A stretch of DNA of 64,000 nt from Henckelia pumila (GCF_033568475.1 NC_133122.1:156047361-156111360), one strand, 5' to 3'; positions 9,663-21,330 are shown, counted from the stretch's first letter. The notes: generated by a model not told the origin, from the letters alone. A program made the numbers and translations.

Positions 9663-11240
9663 GGCATCATTATGGGTACCCCGAGGGTTCTCCAGATCTT
9701 TGTCGCTGAATGATAATCCATCTTGGATAGTTCCAATTTCATACATTGGCAAGAAAGTGGGGCTAGACAAATTGTTGGTTCCTTTTGCTGTCCGCAGAAG
9801 AGCTTTTCTTGCATTGTTAGAGTCGCCACAAGCAGGGCCCCCCCCAGTGATTACATCGATTACTCCTCCAGTGGGCAAATTTTCATCAGCTCGTTCATGG
9901 TGTTTTCCTGTTTTATCCTGGCGCTTTTGATAGTCGTTTTGGTTGTTCGTCCCGATGCCTGTCATCTCGCTTCTCACCGCGGGGCTTGTCCACAAAATTC
10001 CTCAAATGTCCGCGCTTTATGAGTTTTTCAATTTCTTCTCGCAAACTGAAGCAATCTTCTATAGTATGACCTTTATCTTTATGAAAATGGCAGTACTTGT
10101 TCGAACGTTGGCGCTTTGGGTTATTTTCCATTGGGCGAGGGGGATGCAACAATCCTTTTTTTTCAGCCACTACTAGTATATCAGTCAGACGTGAATTGAG
10201 GGGTATATTTTGGAGGCGGGGGCTCTGTGCTGTTCACTTCTCGTCTTGCTTTCTAATATTTAATTTATCTTCTTCTCTCTTTCTTTTATTCAAGTAGTGT
10301 GGCTCTATAAATTCTTCAACCCATATGTATTTCTCAGCTCTTTCTAATAATTCCTCTAAGTTTTTGGGCGGTCTTCCCGCTATTGATTTCTTGAACTTTC
10401 GATGGCGCAAGTTTTGATGCATTATTCCAGCAAACAAATCATGGTTCACGTGTAAGACTTCGTGCACCGCATAAGTAAACCGCCGAACATAGTCCCTCAA
10501 ACTTTCTCCTTCTTTTTGAATAATTGTGAATAGATACGCTGCTGTTTTCGGGTATTTCTTGTTAATTGAGAATTGCTGGATAAAGCAGTCAGTAAGTTGC
10601 TCCAAGTTGGCAATAGATCCGGACGCAGCTTATTGAACCATGTGAGAGCTCGTCCTGATAACGTTGTTCGAAAATTTTTACATTAAGCCGCATCCGTAAT
10701 GTCATACAAATCCGCTTTCGCGTAAAACTTGTCAATATGGTCTTGGGGGTCACTCGTCCCATCGAACTCAGGTAAGCTGGGGATTTTGACACCCTTTGGT
10801 AGAGCTTCAGATAGGATGTCATCAGTGAAGGGGCTTCGACGTGACGACAAGATTGCTGACGAATTCTCTCCAGTTACATATGTGCGAGATCCATCCTTTC
10901 GGGTTGGATTAGTGGTTTTGTTTTCGTCAGAGGTGTCACGAATTATGTGAACACTTGCTTCATCGGCTTTCTGAGTTGTATTTTTCTTGGTCCCCTCAGC
11001 ATCTTTTTCATTCAATTTAGACTTAGTTTTCTTTGGGTTTTCTTTATTAGGATCACGAGATGATGAACCCTTACTCTGAACCTTTTTCTTGGTGCTTTTG
11101 CGCTTACGGGATTTCAAGTACTGAGCAACTGCATCCTTTGCTGCGAGTGCGGCTGTGTTTTCCATTAGTGCAGTCAAGGCTTCATGGGTGAGAGTAATGC
11201 TTGGTGGTGCATTTCCATTGTTATTATTTCCTTGAGACAT
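9663..11240 (-). pseudogene. gag of the Tat-type element, with the start of the protease region
   Basis: Translation from the ATG at 11240 (MSQGNNNNGNAPP) gives a lysine-rich N-terminal part, then the capsid-like region (LPEFDGTSDPQDHIDKFY, LSGRALTWFNKL, EGESLRDYVRRFTYAV), and a zinc knuckle YCHFHKDKGHTIEDC followed by SLREEIEKLIKRGHLR. It runs on into the pre-protease segment (GGPACGDSNNARKALLR). Breaks: an in-frame TAA at 10683-10685, a frameshift near 10600 and an in-frame TGA at 10234-10236. The domain order is normal for the lineage. Confidence 0.85.
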
Positions 11241-11280
11241 TTTTGAAGTAATATGTGCTCTCAATAACCTAAAGAACAAT

Positions 11281-11298
11281 TTTCCACAGACGGCGCCA
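11281..11298 (-). other. Primer-binding site of the Tat-type element
   Basis: The minus strand reads TGGCGCCGTCTGTGG six bases after the 5' LTR ends in CTACA. TGGCGCC is the complement of a tRNA 3' end GGCGCCA. I did not identify the tRNA species. Confidence 0.7.
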
Positions 11299-11304
11299 AG
11301 CTGA

Positions 11305-11736
11305 TGTAGTAAAAAACCACTTGTATATGACACGTTGCTTCCGTCAAGTCCGAAATATCAACGAATCCTTGTATGTTCCCGATGGAGATCTTCAGTGGGT
11401 TGTTCCTACGTCATAAAACAAAGTCAGAGGAGCTGGGAGGGTTCCCGGCAAAGGCACTCCGACGCTCAAGTCAGTTATTACTCAAGGAATAATACTCGAG
11501 AGTAGAGCGATATAGTGCTTAAGAAAGTGTGTACCTTAATAATGAGGTGACTTGTGCTATTTATAGATGTTCAGAGAGCTTTACGGGCTTGAGCCTCTTA
11601 TGGGCTTTTGTAGAATTCAAGGTCTGCTTGAATTAAATATATATTATATTTAAATAAGCATAGGCCTCAAAAATATTTGGAGTGTACCTTCATGATTTGG
11701 CTCAGGCCCAATTGAATTTTTAGGTTTAATCCATCA
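11305..11736 (-). repeat. 5' LTR of the Tat-type element
   Basis: On the minus strand it starts TGATGGATTAAACC and ends TTTTTTACTACA. It is 432 bp, the same length as its partner at 4861-5292. A TATA-like CTATAAATAG lies on the minus strand at 11557-11566 and would drive the element. Confidence 0.88.
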
Positions 11737-12788
11737 ATTTTCAAATTAATTTTTAAGATGTGGTTTCAAAATTAGGTGGAGAGACTTCATTTGGATTTTG
11801 AAATAATTGAGTTTGAAGGACCATATGGTTCAACATTTGCTCGTCAGTGTATTGGGATTAGGAAAGACCAATCCATTGAGAATTGATTTGAGAAAATTTT
11901 GATATAGGAGGATTGAGATCATCATGGATTCATTTTCGTATTTTGATTGAATGAAATCAAAGATGAAGAAATTTTATTTATTTTAGAATGAAAGTAGAAG
12001 AAGTCTTGAATTTTTTAAGGTATTATGAAATAAATTTATAGAAGATTGATGAATACGTTACTAGAATTTAGAGGTTTTTATGATTTTTTTATTTTAAAAA
12101 TGATTTATATAAATTTTAAATTTTTTAAGGATGGGATGATCTTGGTCTTTGATCTACAACGATCAAATCATCTCATTCACTCCTTCATATTTTTTTGAAA
12201 ATATTTTATTCTTAAATTTATTTTTTTAATTATTTTTAATAATTTAAAACAATTAGATTAATCTCACAGTTGGATTCTATCAGAAAATTAAAAAAAATCA
12301 TGGTAGGCATACTTCACCTCGCAGAATAAATCTGCAGGAAGCCCCTCATCAAGATCGCATGAGGAGTAATCCTCGTGCGACGTTCAAGGGATGAGAAATG
12401 AAATGCACGCGTTTCCTCGTTCATTGTACAAGGTATAACAGAAAATAGATTTAATTTTCTTGTAAATTTGTAACTGTGTGAACAATTATGTGGTCATTTA
12501 GCGACATATTAATTAATATTTCTAGTATAAACATCTGTAAACGACATTAGATATATAATGTTTTTGGTGTTGACCTCCTTATAGGTTATCATTTTCGCGG
12601 GAAATTCTATGCTGCCCTGCAGATGATTGATTTGCAGGTCAAATATACACCATTGATTTGGACAGAATCACCCCATTTTTACATACAAGAGAGTTAAGTC
12701 AAATACACTAGATATATATAAATAAAATGAAAAAAAAAAACAAAAAAAAAACCAATAATCTAAGTTTAATTTAAGGGAAAATTCTCGG
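11737..12788. other. A+T-rich intergenic DNA, nothing recognised
   Basis: No gene, terminal repeat or RNA was recognised. A slightly G+C-richer stretch lies at about 12310-12430 without an ORF of note. Confidence 0.5.
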
Positions 12789-13206
12789 TTAGTCCCTTAT
12801 TTTTTTGTTGTTACCCGGTTTAGTCCCAAATCAATTTTGTCACTCAATTTAGTCCCAAACCTTCACTCTATTTTATCGCGTTGGTATTTCCGTTAATTTG
12901 AGCAACGGCGCAGAAGCAGAAATACCTTATTCATGCGTAGAAAAACCCATTCCCAAATCCTAAGCCCTAATTGCCCTTGCCCTCCTACGCAGAACTCAGA
13001 TTGACAAATTTCTGAGCTTCGAAGCTCGCCCCTCGCTCTATTCGCCATTCCTTTGCACGAACCTCCAAAAATTCCCCAATCGTCCATAGCACAGCCCTGG
13101 TTGGAGAATTACCCAGCTTCAAAGCTCGCTGATCGCTCGATTCACCACGCTTCCGTAATAAATGATAAACAGTTTGAGAATAAGGTCACCATCTTTCTAC
13201 TAAAAA
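12789..13206 (+). repeat. Left terminal inverted repeat of the MULE-like element
   Basis: It is the reverse complement of 15963-16353. It contains GTTACCCGGTTTAGTCCC at the outer side and CCATCTTTCTACTAAAAAT at the inner side. It is about 45 bp longer than the right copy near the inner end (13110-13165). Confidence 0.85.
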
Positions 13207-13770
13207 TTTATGTTGTGCTTGCTTTCTGATTTATGTATTCTTTTTGTTCGAAATAAGAATTTATGTTGGTCTTATATTTATCTGTTTCACAAAGACACGT
13301 GCTTGCTTTCTGATTTTTTTGCTAGGTATGAGTATTTATTTCTATATTTTTTTGTTGAAAATAGAGAATTTATGTTGGTGTTGAATTTATTTGTTTCAGA
13401 AAGCCACAAACAAATTATGTCGTGCTTTCTTTCTGAATTTTTTTGTCTGGTATGCCGTATGGGTAGTTATTTCTGTATTTTTTTTGTCTGAAATGAGAAT
13501 TTATGTTGTTCTTGAATTTATTTGTTTGAAAAAGGCTCAAAAAATTATGTTGTGTTTACTTATTGAATTTTTTTCTTGGGTATGAGTAGTTATTTTTGTA
13601 TTTTTTTGTCGGAAATTAGAATTTATGTCGTTCTTGAATTTATTTGTTTGACAAAGGCTCAAAAAATTATGTCGTGCTTGCTTTTTGAATTTTTTTTGTT
13701 GGGTATGAGTAGTGATTTCTTAATTTTTTGCTGGGATGAGAATTTATATTGGTCCAGAATTTATGAGTAT
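13200..13770 (+). repeat. Tandem repeat, about five diverged units of 110-125 bp
   Basis: The phrase AGAATTTATGTTG followed by TTGAATTTATTTGTTT recurs at about 13257, 13367, 13494, 13617 and 13740. Each is followed by a CTTGCTTTCTGAATTTTTTTG-like block and GGGTATGAGTAG. The overlapping phenylalanine-rich ORFs across this stretch are by-products of the repeat and not likely genes. Confidence 0.75.
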
Positions 13771-13845
13771 AGTCCATCCTTGATTCTTGAAAGAGTTGAT
13801 GTATAAGATTTATAAATAAATTTATGTTGAATGTTTTTTTTACAG

Positions 13846-14201
13846 GTGAAAAGAGCAAAGAAAGTCGGAGTTAATATTGAAAGGAGTTCATGCTCAATAT
13901 CTTCGATAAATGTATCTTATTAAAATATTATTTGATATTATAAATACTAAAACAATATATTCTCTAATGGCATGGTTAACGTGTTTCCAATAAGTTTTTT
14001 GTACTGTTGTAGGCTAACCAATCAGCGAACATCCATACACCTGCTTTTCTGAAAGGTGGCGTTAGCTTCACAACAGTGTCACGACTGCAAGCTTACACAA
14101 GTGCTCGAGGTAGAGTTGAACAGTCATCGTCTGCACCAGCAAATCCCATGGGGAAGTCTACAGCTTCTCAAGAATCCTTTAAAAGAAGTGATTTCATTTG
14201 A
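13846..14201 (+). pseudogene. Two exon-like segments of an unknown gene inside the MULE-like element
   Basis: Exon A, 13846-13911, follows a polypyrimidine tract and TACAG and ends at a GT. Exon B, 14013-14201, follows TTGTAG and ends in TGA. Joining them keeps one frame and gives 84 codons. The product starts VKRAKKVGVNIERSS and contains TPAFLKGGVSFTTVSRLQAY, which reads like the C-terminal end of a real protein. I do not recognise the family. It may be a fragment of a captured host gene or the end of a transposon protein. Upstream exons were not found, because the DNA before it is the tandem repeat. Confidence 0.45.
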
Positions 14202-14768
14202 TGTGATATTCCATCACAAAGATGTGATTTTGTTTATGGATCCAATTACATTTTCATTTTGTCTTGTGTTAGTTTGGGTTTATAGTAACGGCAATATTTG
14301 TTACCCAATGTAACTAGTTACATTTAAAATTGTGATGAAATCAATTTTTTGAGAAGCAAACAATGTTCTACTATTTTCTCACCACCTATGCTTGTCCTCA
14401 ATGTCCCATCATTTTTTGCATTTAAATGTTGTTCTATGCATAAACTGATTTCCGCCATATATATGATATAAGTTATATTTAAAACAGAAACTTCAAACAA
14501 AAAGAATCTACATAACACATCATCATTTATCATAAAATTTAATGAATGAAGAAATAAATCCTGCAAAATTCTGAAGGAAATTGATGCAAATTTAAATAAG
14601 TTTCGAACTCCAACAAACAAGAACACTCAAGTCAATAGAAAATAGAAATTACACAAATATTGAGTCAACGAATGAACGTTGCAAATCCAAGTCAAGTTAC
14701 AAAAATGCACAAGGATATCGGATATCTAAACGCCACTAATTTCCAGAGATTTTACTAGTTGTTTAATC

Positions 14769-15095
14769 TCATTCGCTATCGCTGCTACCCTCAATACATG
14801 ATTGCGGTTTTTGTTTTCTACTTCTAAAATTAAATCTTTCAGTTGAGATAATTTTCAACTTCAGTAAATTTTCTGTTTGAAGATGCGCTAGAAGTTGCAC
14901 ATGAACTTTTGAAGATGATGCAGAAGCATGTTGTTTCTCTATATCTGCAGACTGCATGAAAAGCTTTTGATGCTTTATCTTTGCTTCAGAATGATCTATG
15001 TGAAGCTCCACTAAATTTGTTGACTTGACTATGTGCTTTTTCTCATGTCTCGTATACACCAAGTTTACGTCCAACAAAAACAACATAGATTTTCC
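14769..15095 (-). pseudogene. Exon-like ORF of unknown function inside the MULE-like element
   Basis: A splice-acceptor-like TGTATTGTAG precedes 15095 on the minus strand. The ORF then runs 108 codons to a stop at 14769. It is hydrophilic, with a helical EAKIKHQKLFMQSADIEKQ segment, a serine-rich stretch and a basic patch (FRSRKQKPQS). A possible upstream exon with donor CAAG/GTAACC ends near 15839, next to the right inverted repeat, which could supply the promoter. I do not recognise a function. It converges with the plus-strand exons at 13846-14201. Confidence 0.35.
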
Positions 15096-15962
15096 CTACA
15101 ATACACAGAAAAATCAAAATCAATATTCATTATATTATTCAAAAAGTATGATAACAATACCATAAAAATTAAAATTCAAAGGTTCACCACCATTTTATGA
15201 AACAGAGCTATGCCAAAATATTGTTTCACTACAACGAAAAAATTATGAAATTAATAATCAATCAATGTGACCGATGTATGCCATTAGCCGAAAAAATTGG
15301 AAAGCGCAAGATAAATTGGTTCAAAACATTCAATTAATTCATTTTAATTTAGAAACTGCATTATATATGTACAACTAAATGAATGAATATCTCACTCACA
15401 TTAAACAGCCCAAGAAAGAATATTTCAAAGAAAAAAAAACAATAACAGTGTGCTCAAAAGGGCATGAGACTTGTAGAACAATATATTGTCAAATAGCCAT
15501 CATCATGTGTTTATTGGAGATATAAGATCATCCAAACCAAAATTTTAAAAGAAACCTACTGCTCAAATCAAATATAAGCATCAAAGCCACAGGCATAAGC
15601 TGCCGATAAATAGATCCATGAGTTTTTATTTTCACAAATCAAGCTTTCTATCACAAGTGGAAATACATAAAACAAAAATCACACATTTCACCACCATATT
15701 GCAGAATCGATCCAAGATATTAACCGAAATGTCTCTAAAATCGTCTAGATTAGAATGAATTAAGTATATACAATCTTGAAAGTGATAACCGTAACATTAT
15801 GTCAAGCATATATTGTGCAGATTTGAGGCCATGGTTACCTTGACTTGTGGAGGAATGGGCGATGGGCAAGAATGGAGCCTGTTCGATTTTTTAACCATCC
15901 AACCCAAGCACGGCGCTAAAAAAAAAATAAGGTAAACGAAGAATTTGTTTTTCTAAAAATCA

Positions 15963-16353
15963 GATTTTTTAGTAGAAAGATGGTGCAATCTTACCCTCAA
16001 AATGTTCAGCTTCGAAGCTGGGTCATTCTCCAACCAGGGCTGTACGATTGAGGATTGGGGAATTTTTGGAGTTCGTGCAGAGGAATGGCGAACAGAGCGA
16101 GGGGCGACCTTCGAAGATTAGAAATTCGTCGATCTGAGTTCTGCGTAGGAGGGCAAGGGAAATTAGGGCTTAGGATTTGGGAATGGGTTTTTCTACGCAT
16201 GAATAAGAGATTTTTGCTTCTGCGTCGTTACTCAAATCAACGGAAATACCAAAGCGATAAAATAGTGTGAAGGTTTGGGACTAAATTGAGTTACAAAATT
16301 GATTTGGGACTAAACCGGGTGACAGCCAAAAAACATGGGACTAAACCCAGGAG
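15963..16353 (-). repeat. Right terminal inverted repeat of the MULE-like element
   Basis: It is the inverted copy of 12789-13206. The inner edge reads TTAGTAGAAAGATGGTG and the outer side GGGACTAAACCGGGTGACA. The short plus-strand ORF here mirrors one in the left copy on the other strand, so it is repeat sequence rather than a gene. Confidence 0.85.
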
Positions 16354-16970
16354 GAGATTAATTGGGCCGCGGGTTGATGGGGCTGGACCTTAATGTGGCC
16401 CATATTATGCACCGCACCCCCAACCCATAGAGGACACTGGACGGTGGTGTCTTCTCAGAGAACACTTGGTGACAATCGCAGATGCCAGTACTCCATATTT
16501 GGTGAGAAAATACTAATGAAATCAAAGATTTATTATATTTTTTTGGTTTTCTGCAATTTCTTCGTTACATGTTTTTGCCTGTGTGCTGTGTGCATTTGGC
16601 AACGATAAAGTTGGGAAAATGCATTGCGCAAACAGCTCATTGCACCTTTTCTTGATATATATCTCCGAAAAATGTGTCATGTGATGATGATTTTGAAGAC
16701 ACTGGGTGGCTATTGAGAGGAACAAGAAATACGTAAACTGCTTTTCTAGAACTGAGTAAACTAGTCTATCAGAATTCTTACAGTATCAAGTTTAAATCTT
16801 GGGCCAACTCTGTTTTAGTTTTATTATCCCATAATCAACAAATACAAAAGATTAAACAGTCAAATTCGTTTAATGTATGTAACTCAATTCCACAAGCACG
16901 GAAAGACAATCTTTATGGCATGAAATAGCATAGCATAGCACTTGCACTCAAATGAAACTATATATAGACT
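16354..16970. other. Spacer between MULE-like element and FORKED-like gene
   Basis: No gene was recognised. It should contain the 3' untranslated region of the minus-strand gene that ends at 16971. Confidence 0.5.
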
Positions 16971-18808
16971 TCAGCTTCTTTGGAATTGGAGCTCGTACTT
17001 TGTGAATGAAGTAGAGAGCATCAGCATGTGATTTATAGTCGCGGACCATGTCCAGTAACGCTGATAGTCATTCTTCATGTCTAGCTTGATCATCCCCTTA
17101 TCCGTCGTTAGTACGACGAGGTAGCAAGCTTCCCCGTCCCTGAATTCCGAATCCCTGTATAGCTCAGTGTGCAAGTCAAGAACCACACCTGAAAACGACG
17201 TCAAATGTTTACTTGTTGGTTGTGAATTTCAAATGTGATTCCTCTACACTATTGTTCATGTATGTTTTCATTTGTGAGGAGAAGTGAAATAACTTACTTT
17301 CCTTTTGTCTTGCAAAAACATTTAGCATGTTGGGCTTTTTGGTTTTGATGATGACCTACATAATGCAACCATAGGAGCAAGTTTTTAAGTTCAAAGGGCA
17401 CAAATATCGGTTTATCAACCAAGTGTTACTTTCTTGGAGTTGTTTTTATGATAGAAACTAATTTTAGTACCTTTGCTTCGTTATTTAGGATCACCACCAC
17501 TGATTGCATCGTATACCTTCCTGTTAAAACACCAGGCTTAAAGAAAACTCGAATCAACGCATAAATTTTTTGAATGATTTCATGTGGTTGTTCATACCAT
17601 CTGTTCCCTCAACTTTGAGCTCTGCGCCTTTGGCCAGAATTGATCTGCACTTCTCAAAGTTGAAATCGCGGTCATGATTATCCTCGAGCGGTAGCACCGG
17701 GGAGCTCTCGTTTAATCTGTTGTTGTACCCTGATCGTGCTTTCAGAGTATCCGAGCCTCTTATCGCTGAAACAAAGTAGACCATTGTTTGATAATGAGAT
17801 GCATATTTTAGCAACAAACAATCATGATCTTAAGAAGTACTGATACTTCAACTTTTCTTGTTTATTACATGTTGCTGCCGCGGCCGTGAGAGTAACTATT
17901 TCACTTGCACTTGTGCTGCTAATAGCTGAATTTATTACGCTGCTTATTTGTTCTCTCTTTGCTCCCATGGCCTCCGCCACTTTCGCGCACTGTGCTGCAA
18001 CTAAGGCGGTTGCGGAAGCCACAGCCGACTCCTTCGTGGTGTTCTCTATGTAGTTTCGCGAGTTCTCGGTAGCTATTGCCGCTAGAGCAGCTGCAACCCC
18101 TGCGACAGATAGCGCTGCGTGAACCTCTGCCTTTTGTAACCTCTTATCCTCTTTTCGCCTCTGTTTAATATCTTTCAGCCATTTTTTTATCGGGAGGTTT
18201 TTAAATGGCATGATTTTCCATGGCATCTGCATTCATATTGTGATTATATGTCGAATCTGTATATCAGATATAAATAAATACACATTAGTTTAGAGGAGAA
18301 CTCACCCATTTCCTCTTGAAGTAGCTGTTGTAGTTCAATTCTGGGTGCATTGCTTGTTGCATCCATATCCATGACTGAAGAGTTATCAGTTAATTTGTGT
18401 ATATAAATGTATCTAAAATTAAGTTCGTGTCAAATAACATTAAGTTACCTTTAAATCATTGGTTTTCCAAGGAGGCACAAAAGTCTCTCCATCATCTATC
18501 CTCACACTCTTGTCCATAGCCTGCAAGTTTAGCATCTCTCATCAATCGCATATGCTTCTTCGTGTGCATAGGTATTCATCCGACTATGATGAAAATTAAA
18601 ACAATCAACTTACCATTTGAGGAAGTTTGTGATCGTTCTCAAACGTCCGTATGGGGCTGTCTTGAACGACAAGTGATCGATCTTGTATATCATGTTCGAA
18701 AGCTTGGACAGCGAAGTTGCACCAAGCAAGCGACAGAAAGTCCATCGTCTCTGGATGTGCTTGTGAAAGGGTTGCCCCGCAATCACGATCCATCTTGGTT
18801 AGTGCCAT
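16971..18808 (-). CDS. FORKED-like / VAN3-binding protein (DUF828 plus plant PH-like domain), 8 exons
   Basis: Exons on the minus strand: 18808-18614, 18520-18449, 18374-18306, 18226-17869, 17765-17598, 17520-17471, 17355-17298, 17188-16971. All introns are GT/AG and the joined frame is open for 395 residues. Exons 1-3 give the N-terminal motifs [23 protein letters not shown] and [19 protein letters not shown]. Exon 4 holds a basic stretch and the core [36 protein letters not shown] and [13 protein letters not shown] of the auxin canalisation domain. Exons 5-8 give [13 protein letters not shown] and a plant PH-like region ([50 protein letters not shown]). Known members bind the ARF-GAP VAN3 and phosphoinositides at the trans-Golgi and act in PIN1 traffic and leaf vein joining. 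The start is uncertain: an in-frame ATG 39 bases upstream would add 13 residues. No damage was seen. Confidence 0.9.
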
Positions 18809-19912
18809 AGAATTCCAGAGAGAAAGGTACTTAATTAAGGTACACAAATATGCTTGAACACTCCCTTAATTTACCTAAATATATTGTGCATTTTCTACCA
18901 TATTTGGTCCATAAGTTTGTATAAAGTTGTTGATTTAGAGCTGGACAGTTAAAAAAGGTAAACTGGGGAACAAAAGAAGCCTAGCTTTATCATTACACTC
19001 GTGAGATCACTCCATTTAGTGCATGATTGTCACTTATATATTAGCGTCTATGTTTACAAACCTTTATAGACAAAGAGATATACATGTGTGTATGATATGT
19101 GTTATGTTCGTGGGAATAGTTTCATTTATGTCTTTGTGAAATCACGAGAATGCTGAAAACCGCTAAGACTATCAACTTTCAATGTTTTCAAATTTTGAGT
19201 ATATGCAATCAAGATTTGAAAACACGTTTGGTTAATAAATCATTCTTCTTTCATAAGGATTTTTAGCAATTCTGCAATTTTACAGAGATAGTGTATGCAA
19301 TTAACCCTGTATTTGTTTGTGTATATGATGAGATTCCATAGTTGGAAAGGGATAATCAATAACACAACTTTGGTGTTTGGTACTAGTAAGAGTAGATTAC
19401 TTTCTTTATTCAACCATTACTAGTATTAATAAAGCAATGACATCTTAGATGATAAACAATGTCTCACTTTTACACATTCTAAAGTTGTTGCATAAAAAAA
19501 AGATGTCATTGTGGGAGTTGGCTCAAAAACTGTAACTTGATATTTTCTAATTTCTGCTTCTATTAAGTATGAGTTATTCGACGCCATCTTTGTAACTCCT
19601 TCCATATTTAGTTGATGGTTATGGTCGATGTCTATTGGCGTACATTTGGCCGGACTCCTTGCATCCAATAACGCACATAAGATATTAGAAGTTGTACCGT
19701 TTTGTATAAATCTATCATAGAACCAAGATCTTGGAACAATCGTCTCGGAATACTTTTATCAACTTGTAACTCGTGAAAATTGAAAACATGAACTTGCGTT
19801 TCTATCAATTATGAGTCTTGAAGACATCACGATATTTTATCTTATCGTCACATCGTCCGGGACCATTGTTGCTCCTAGATATATTTCACATCAGATGAGG
19901 GAATTAACAAAA

Positions 19913-19942
<30 letters not shown>
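18809..19942. other. Upstream region of the FORKED-like gene, no other gene recognised
   Basis: This presumably contains the promoter, but I could not pick a convincing TATA box. An 80-codon minus-strand ORF at 19426-19668 has no recognisable product. Confidence 0.5.
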
Positions 19943-19952
<10 letters not shown>

Positions 19953-20109
19953 GTTGTCCAACCATTCCTGCCCAACTCGTCTCCGACCACTAAAACCCAC
20001 TACCGGGTTTTAGTTGTTTTTTTAAAAAAAATTCGTATAACTAAAAACCACTACCGGGTTTTAGTTGTCGAGGACGAGTTGAGCATCATTGGTTGGATAG
20101 CTGAAAATT

Positions 20110-20116
<7 letters not shown>
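19943..20116. repeat. Foldback (inverted) repeat inside a TA microsatellite
   Basis: The left arm AATTTTCAGTTGTCCAACCA and the right arm (inverted) AATTTTCAGCTATCCAACCA are complementary. A second complementary block is CCCAACTCGTC against GACGAGTTGAGC. Between the arms CCACTACCGGGTTTTAGTTG is present twice as a direct repeat. Runs of (TA)n flank both sides (19917-19944 and 20110-20136). It looks like a small MITE that landed in a TA repeat. The superfamily is not clear. Confidence 0.6.
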
Positions 20117-20140
<24 letters not shown>

Positions 20141-21330
20141 ATATGGTGTGTTGGACATATTAGTGAAGGATATATGGTTACATTCTCTGGGGTAAAGCTA
20201 AAGCATATGTGCATTTGTTCCTGTAGAGCAAAAAAATTAAAAATGAAATCCCCTGTTCTGAATGAAAAGAACACATGGTAGCCACTCATGAGGCATGAAA
20301 CTACAACACATAACAAATAATATAGAAATCGAAAGAAGAAGCATAAGGTTGTTCTGGACCCATGTTTTTTCGCATCTTTAAGCCTATACCAGAAACTCAA
20401 GCTAAGCATTAAAGATTATACTATATTTTTTTATAAAGTAAAATCATTGAGCAAGATATCTGGCTGGGGTTGCACTGGGCCATTTCATTGCTCTCCTAAT
20501 CTCCAGCCAAACTTGGCGTTGCTCATGAGCACCGATATCGAGTAGACGTGTTACTCATTTATATATACAGTTATATGCAAGTTGGTGTGCAATAATTGTT
20601 CTTGTGAAGACATTGATTGAAAAATTATGTTTAATCATGACCAACTATAACTTTTGGTAAAACAATAAATGTTTGATCATACATATTTAAAACAAATAAA
20701 GCTACTGGATGAGATCGTTTTAATTTGATAAATTAGAATTTTGCAGATAAGGTGACCTATAATTATAATATTTACGGAAGAGTATTTGATCCCATTTAGA
20801 TTATATATGAGGGTCTATGCACTCGGTGACAAAGAAAAGAAGGGAAAAGAAGAAAATAGAAAATGTAATCCGTGGATTTTTATATGCTTCTTAGTTTATT
20901 TTTAATTATCGATAACTTCAAAACCCAATAATTTACTGTAACATTTTTTAGTTGGCCACGATGCTTATAACTTTTAACAGTACGCATCACAATTTTAATG
21001 GCTCAGTTTCGTCACTTTTTCAACAAACAGTGTAATTTTGAACTGGCACTGCTGGAATTACAAAATGGTTAAAATCTATGAGACTTACATTATTTTTTTA
21101 TGTTTTATTTTAGACTTACATTAATTTTTTTATTTTTATGTTACTTGCTGATATATATAGCGCTATAGTTTTAAAATTGTGGACATAAATTTTTTTTTTT
21201 AAATATCGAGATGTTTATCTGTCATATTCTCACAGTTCAAATTGAAGTTAATTAGGTGCATTTGGGATTAGGTTATTTGTTATGGTTACGAATGCATTGA
21301 TATTTAGTAAACTTCGAAAAAAAAATCAAA
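20117..21330. other. A+T-rich intergenic DNA, nothing recognised
   Basis: No gene or complete element was found. A 107-codon minus-strand ORF (20086-20409) runs out of the (TA)n tract and has no recognisable product. Confidence 0.5.

Larger units (their letters stand above)
4861..11736 (-). mobile_element. Ty3/gypsy retrotransposon, Tat-type, decayed, two LTRs
   Basis: Two direct LTRs of 432 bp (4861-5292 and 11305-11736) enclose gag, protease, reverse transcriptase, RNase H, a second archaeal-type RNase H and the start of integrase, all on the minus strand. The second RNase H between RNase H and integrase is the mark of the plant Tat lineage. By eye the LTRs differ at roughly 37 sites (about 8-9%), so the insertion is old. 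The body is broken by stops and frameshifts, carries a Harbinger-type MITE at 9050-9659, and has lost the integrase core. I could not find a perfect 5-bp target duplication. Confidence 0.9.
12789..16353. mobile_element. Mutator-like element with long terminal inverted repeats
   Basis: About 400 bp at 12789-13206 recur in inverted orientation at 15963-16353 with high similarity. Very long inverted ends are typical of Mutator-like (MULE, Pack-MULE) elements in plants. The outer ends carry TTAGTCCC and ACCCGGTTTAGTCCCAAAT. Inside lie a tandem repeat (13200-13770), a spliced exon pair on the plus strand (13846-14201) and an exon-like ORF on the minus strand (14769-15095). I saw no MULE transposase, so it is non-autonomous. 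The exact ends and the expected 9-bp target duplication could not be fixed by eye. Confidence 0.75.

Noticed and set aside
13200-13770. CRISPR-like array
   Set aside because: Units are long, diverged and contiguous without unique spacers, in plant nuclear DNA inside a transposon.
13210-13806. Chain of phenylalanine-rich ORFs
   Set aside because: They follow the 120-bp tandem repeat unit by unit, so they are a by-product of T-rich repeated DNA.
19426-19668. 80-codon minus-strand ORF
   Set aside because: It looks somewhat protein-like, but I recognise no family and see no supporting exon or promoter.
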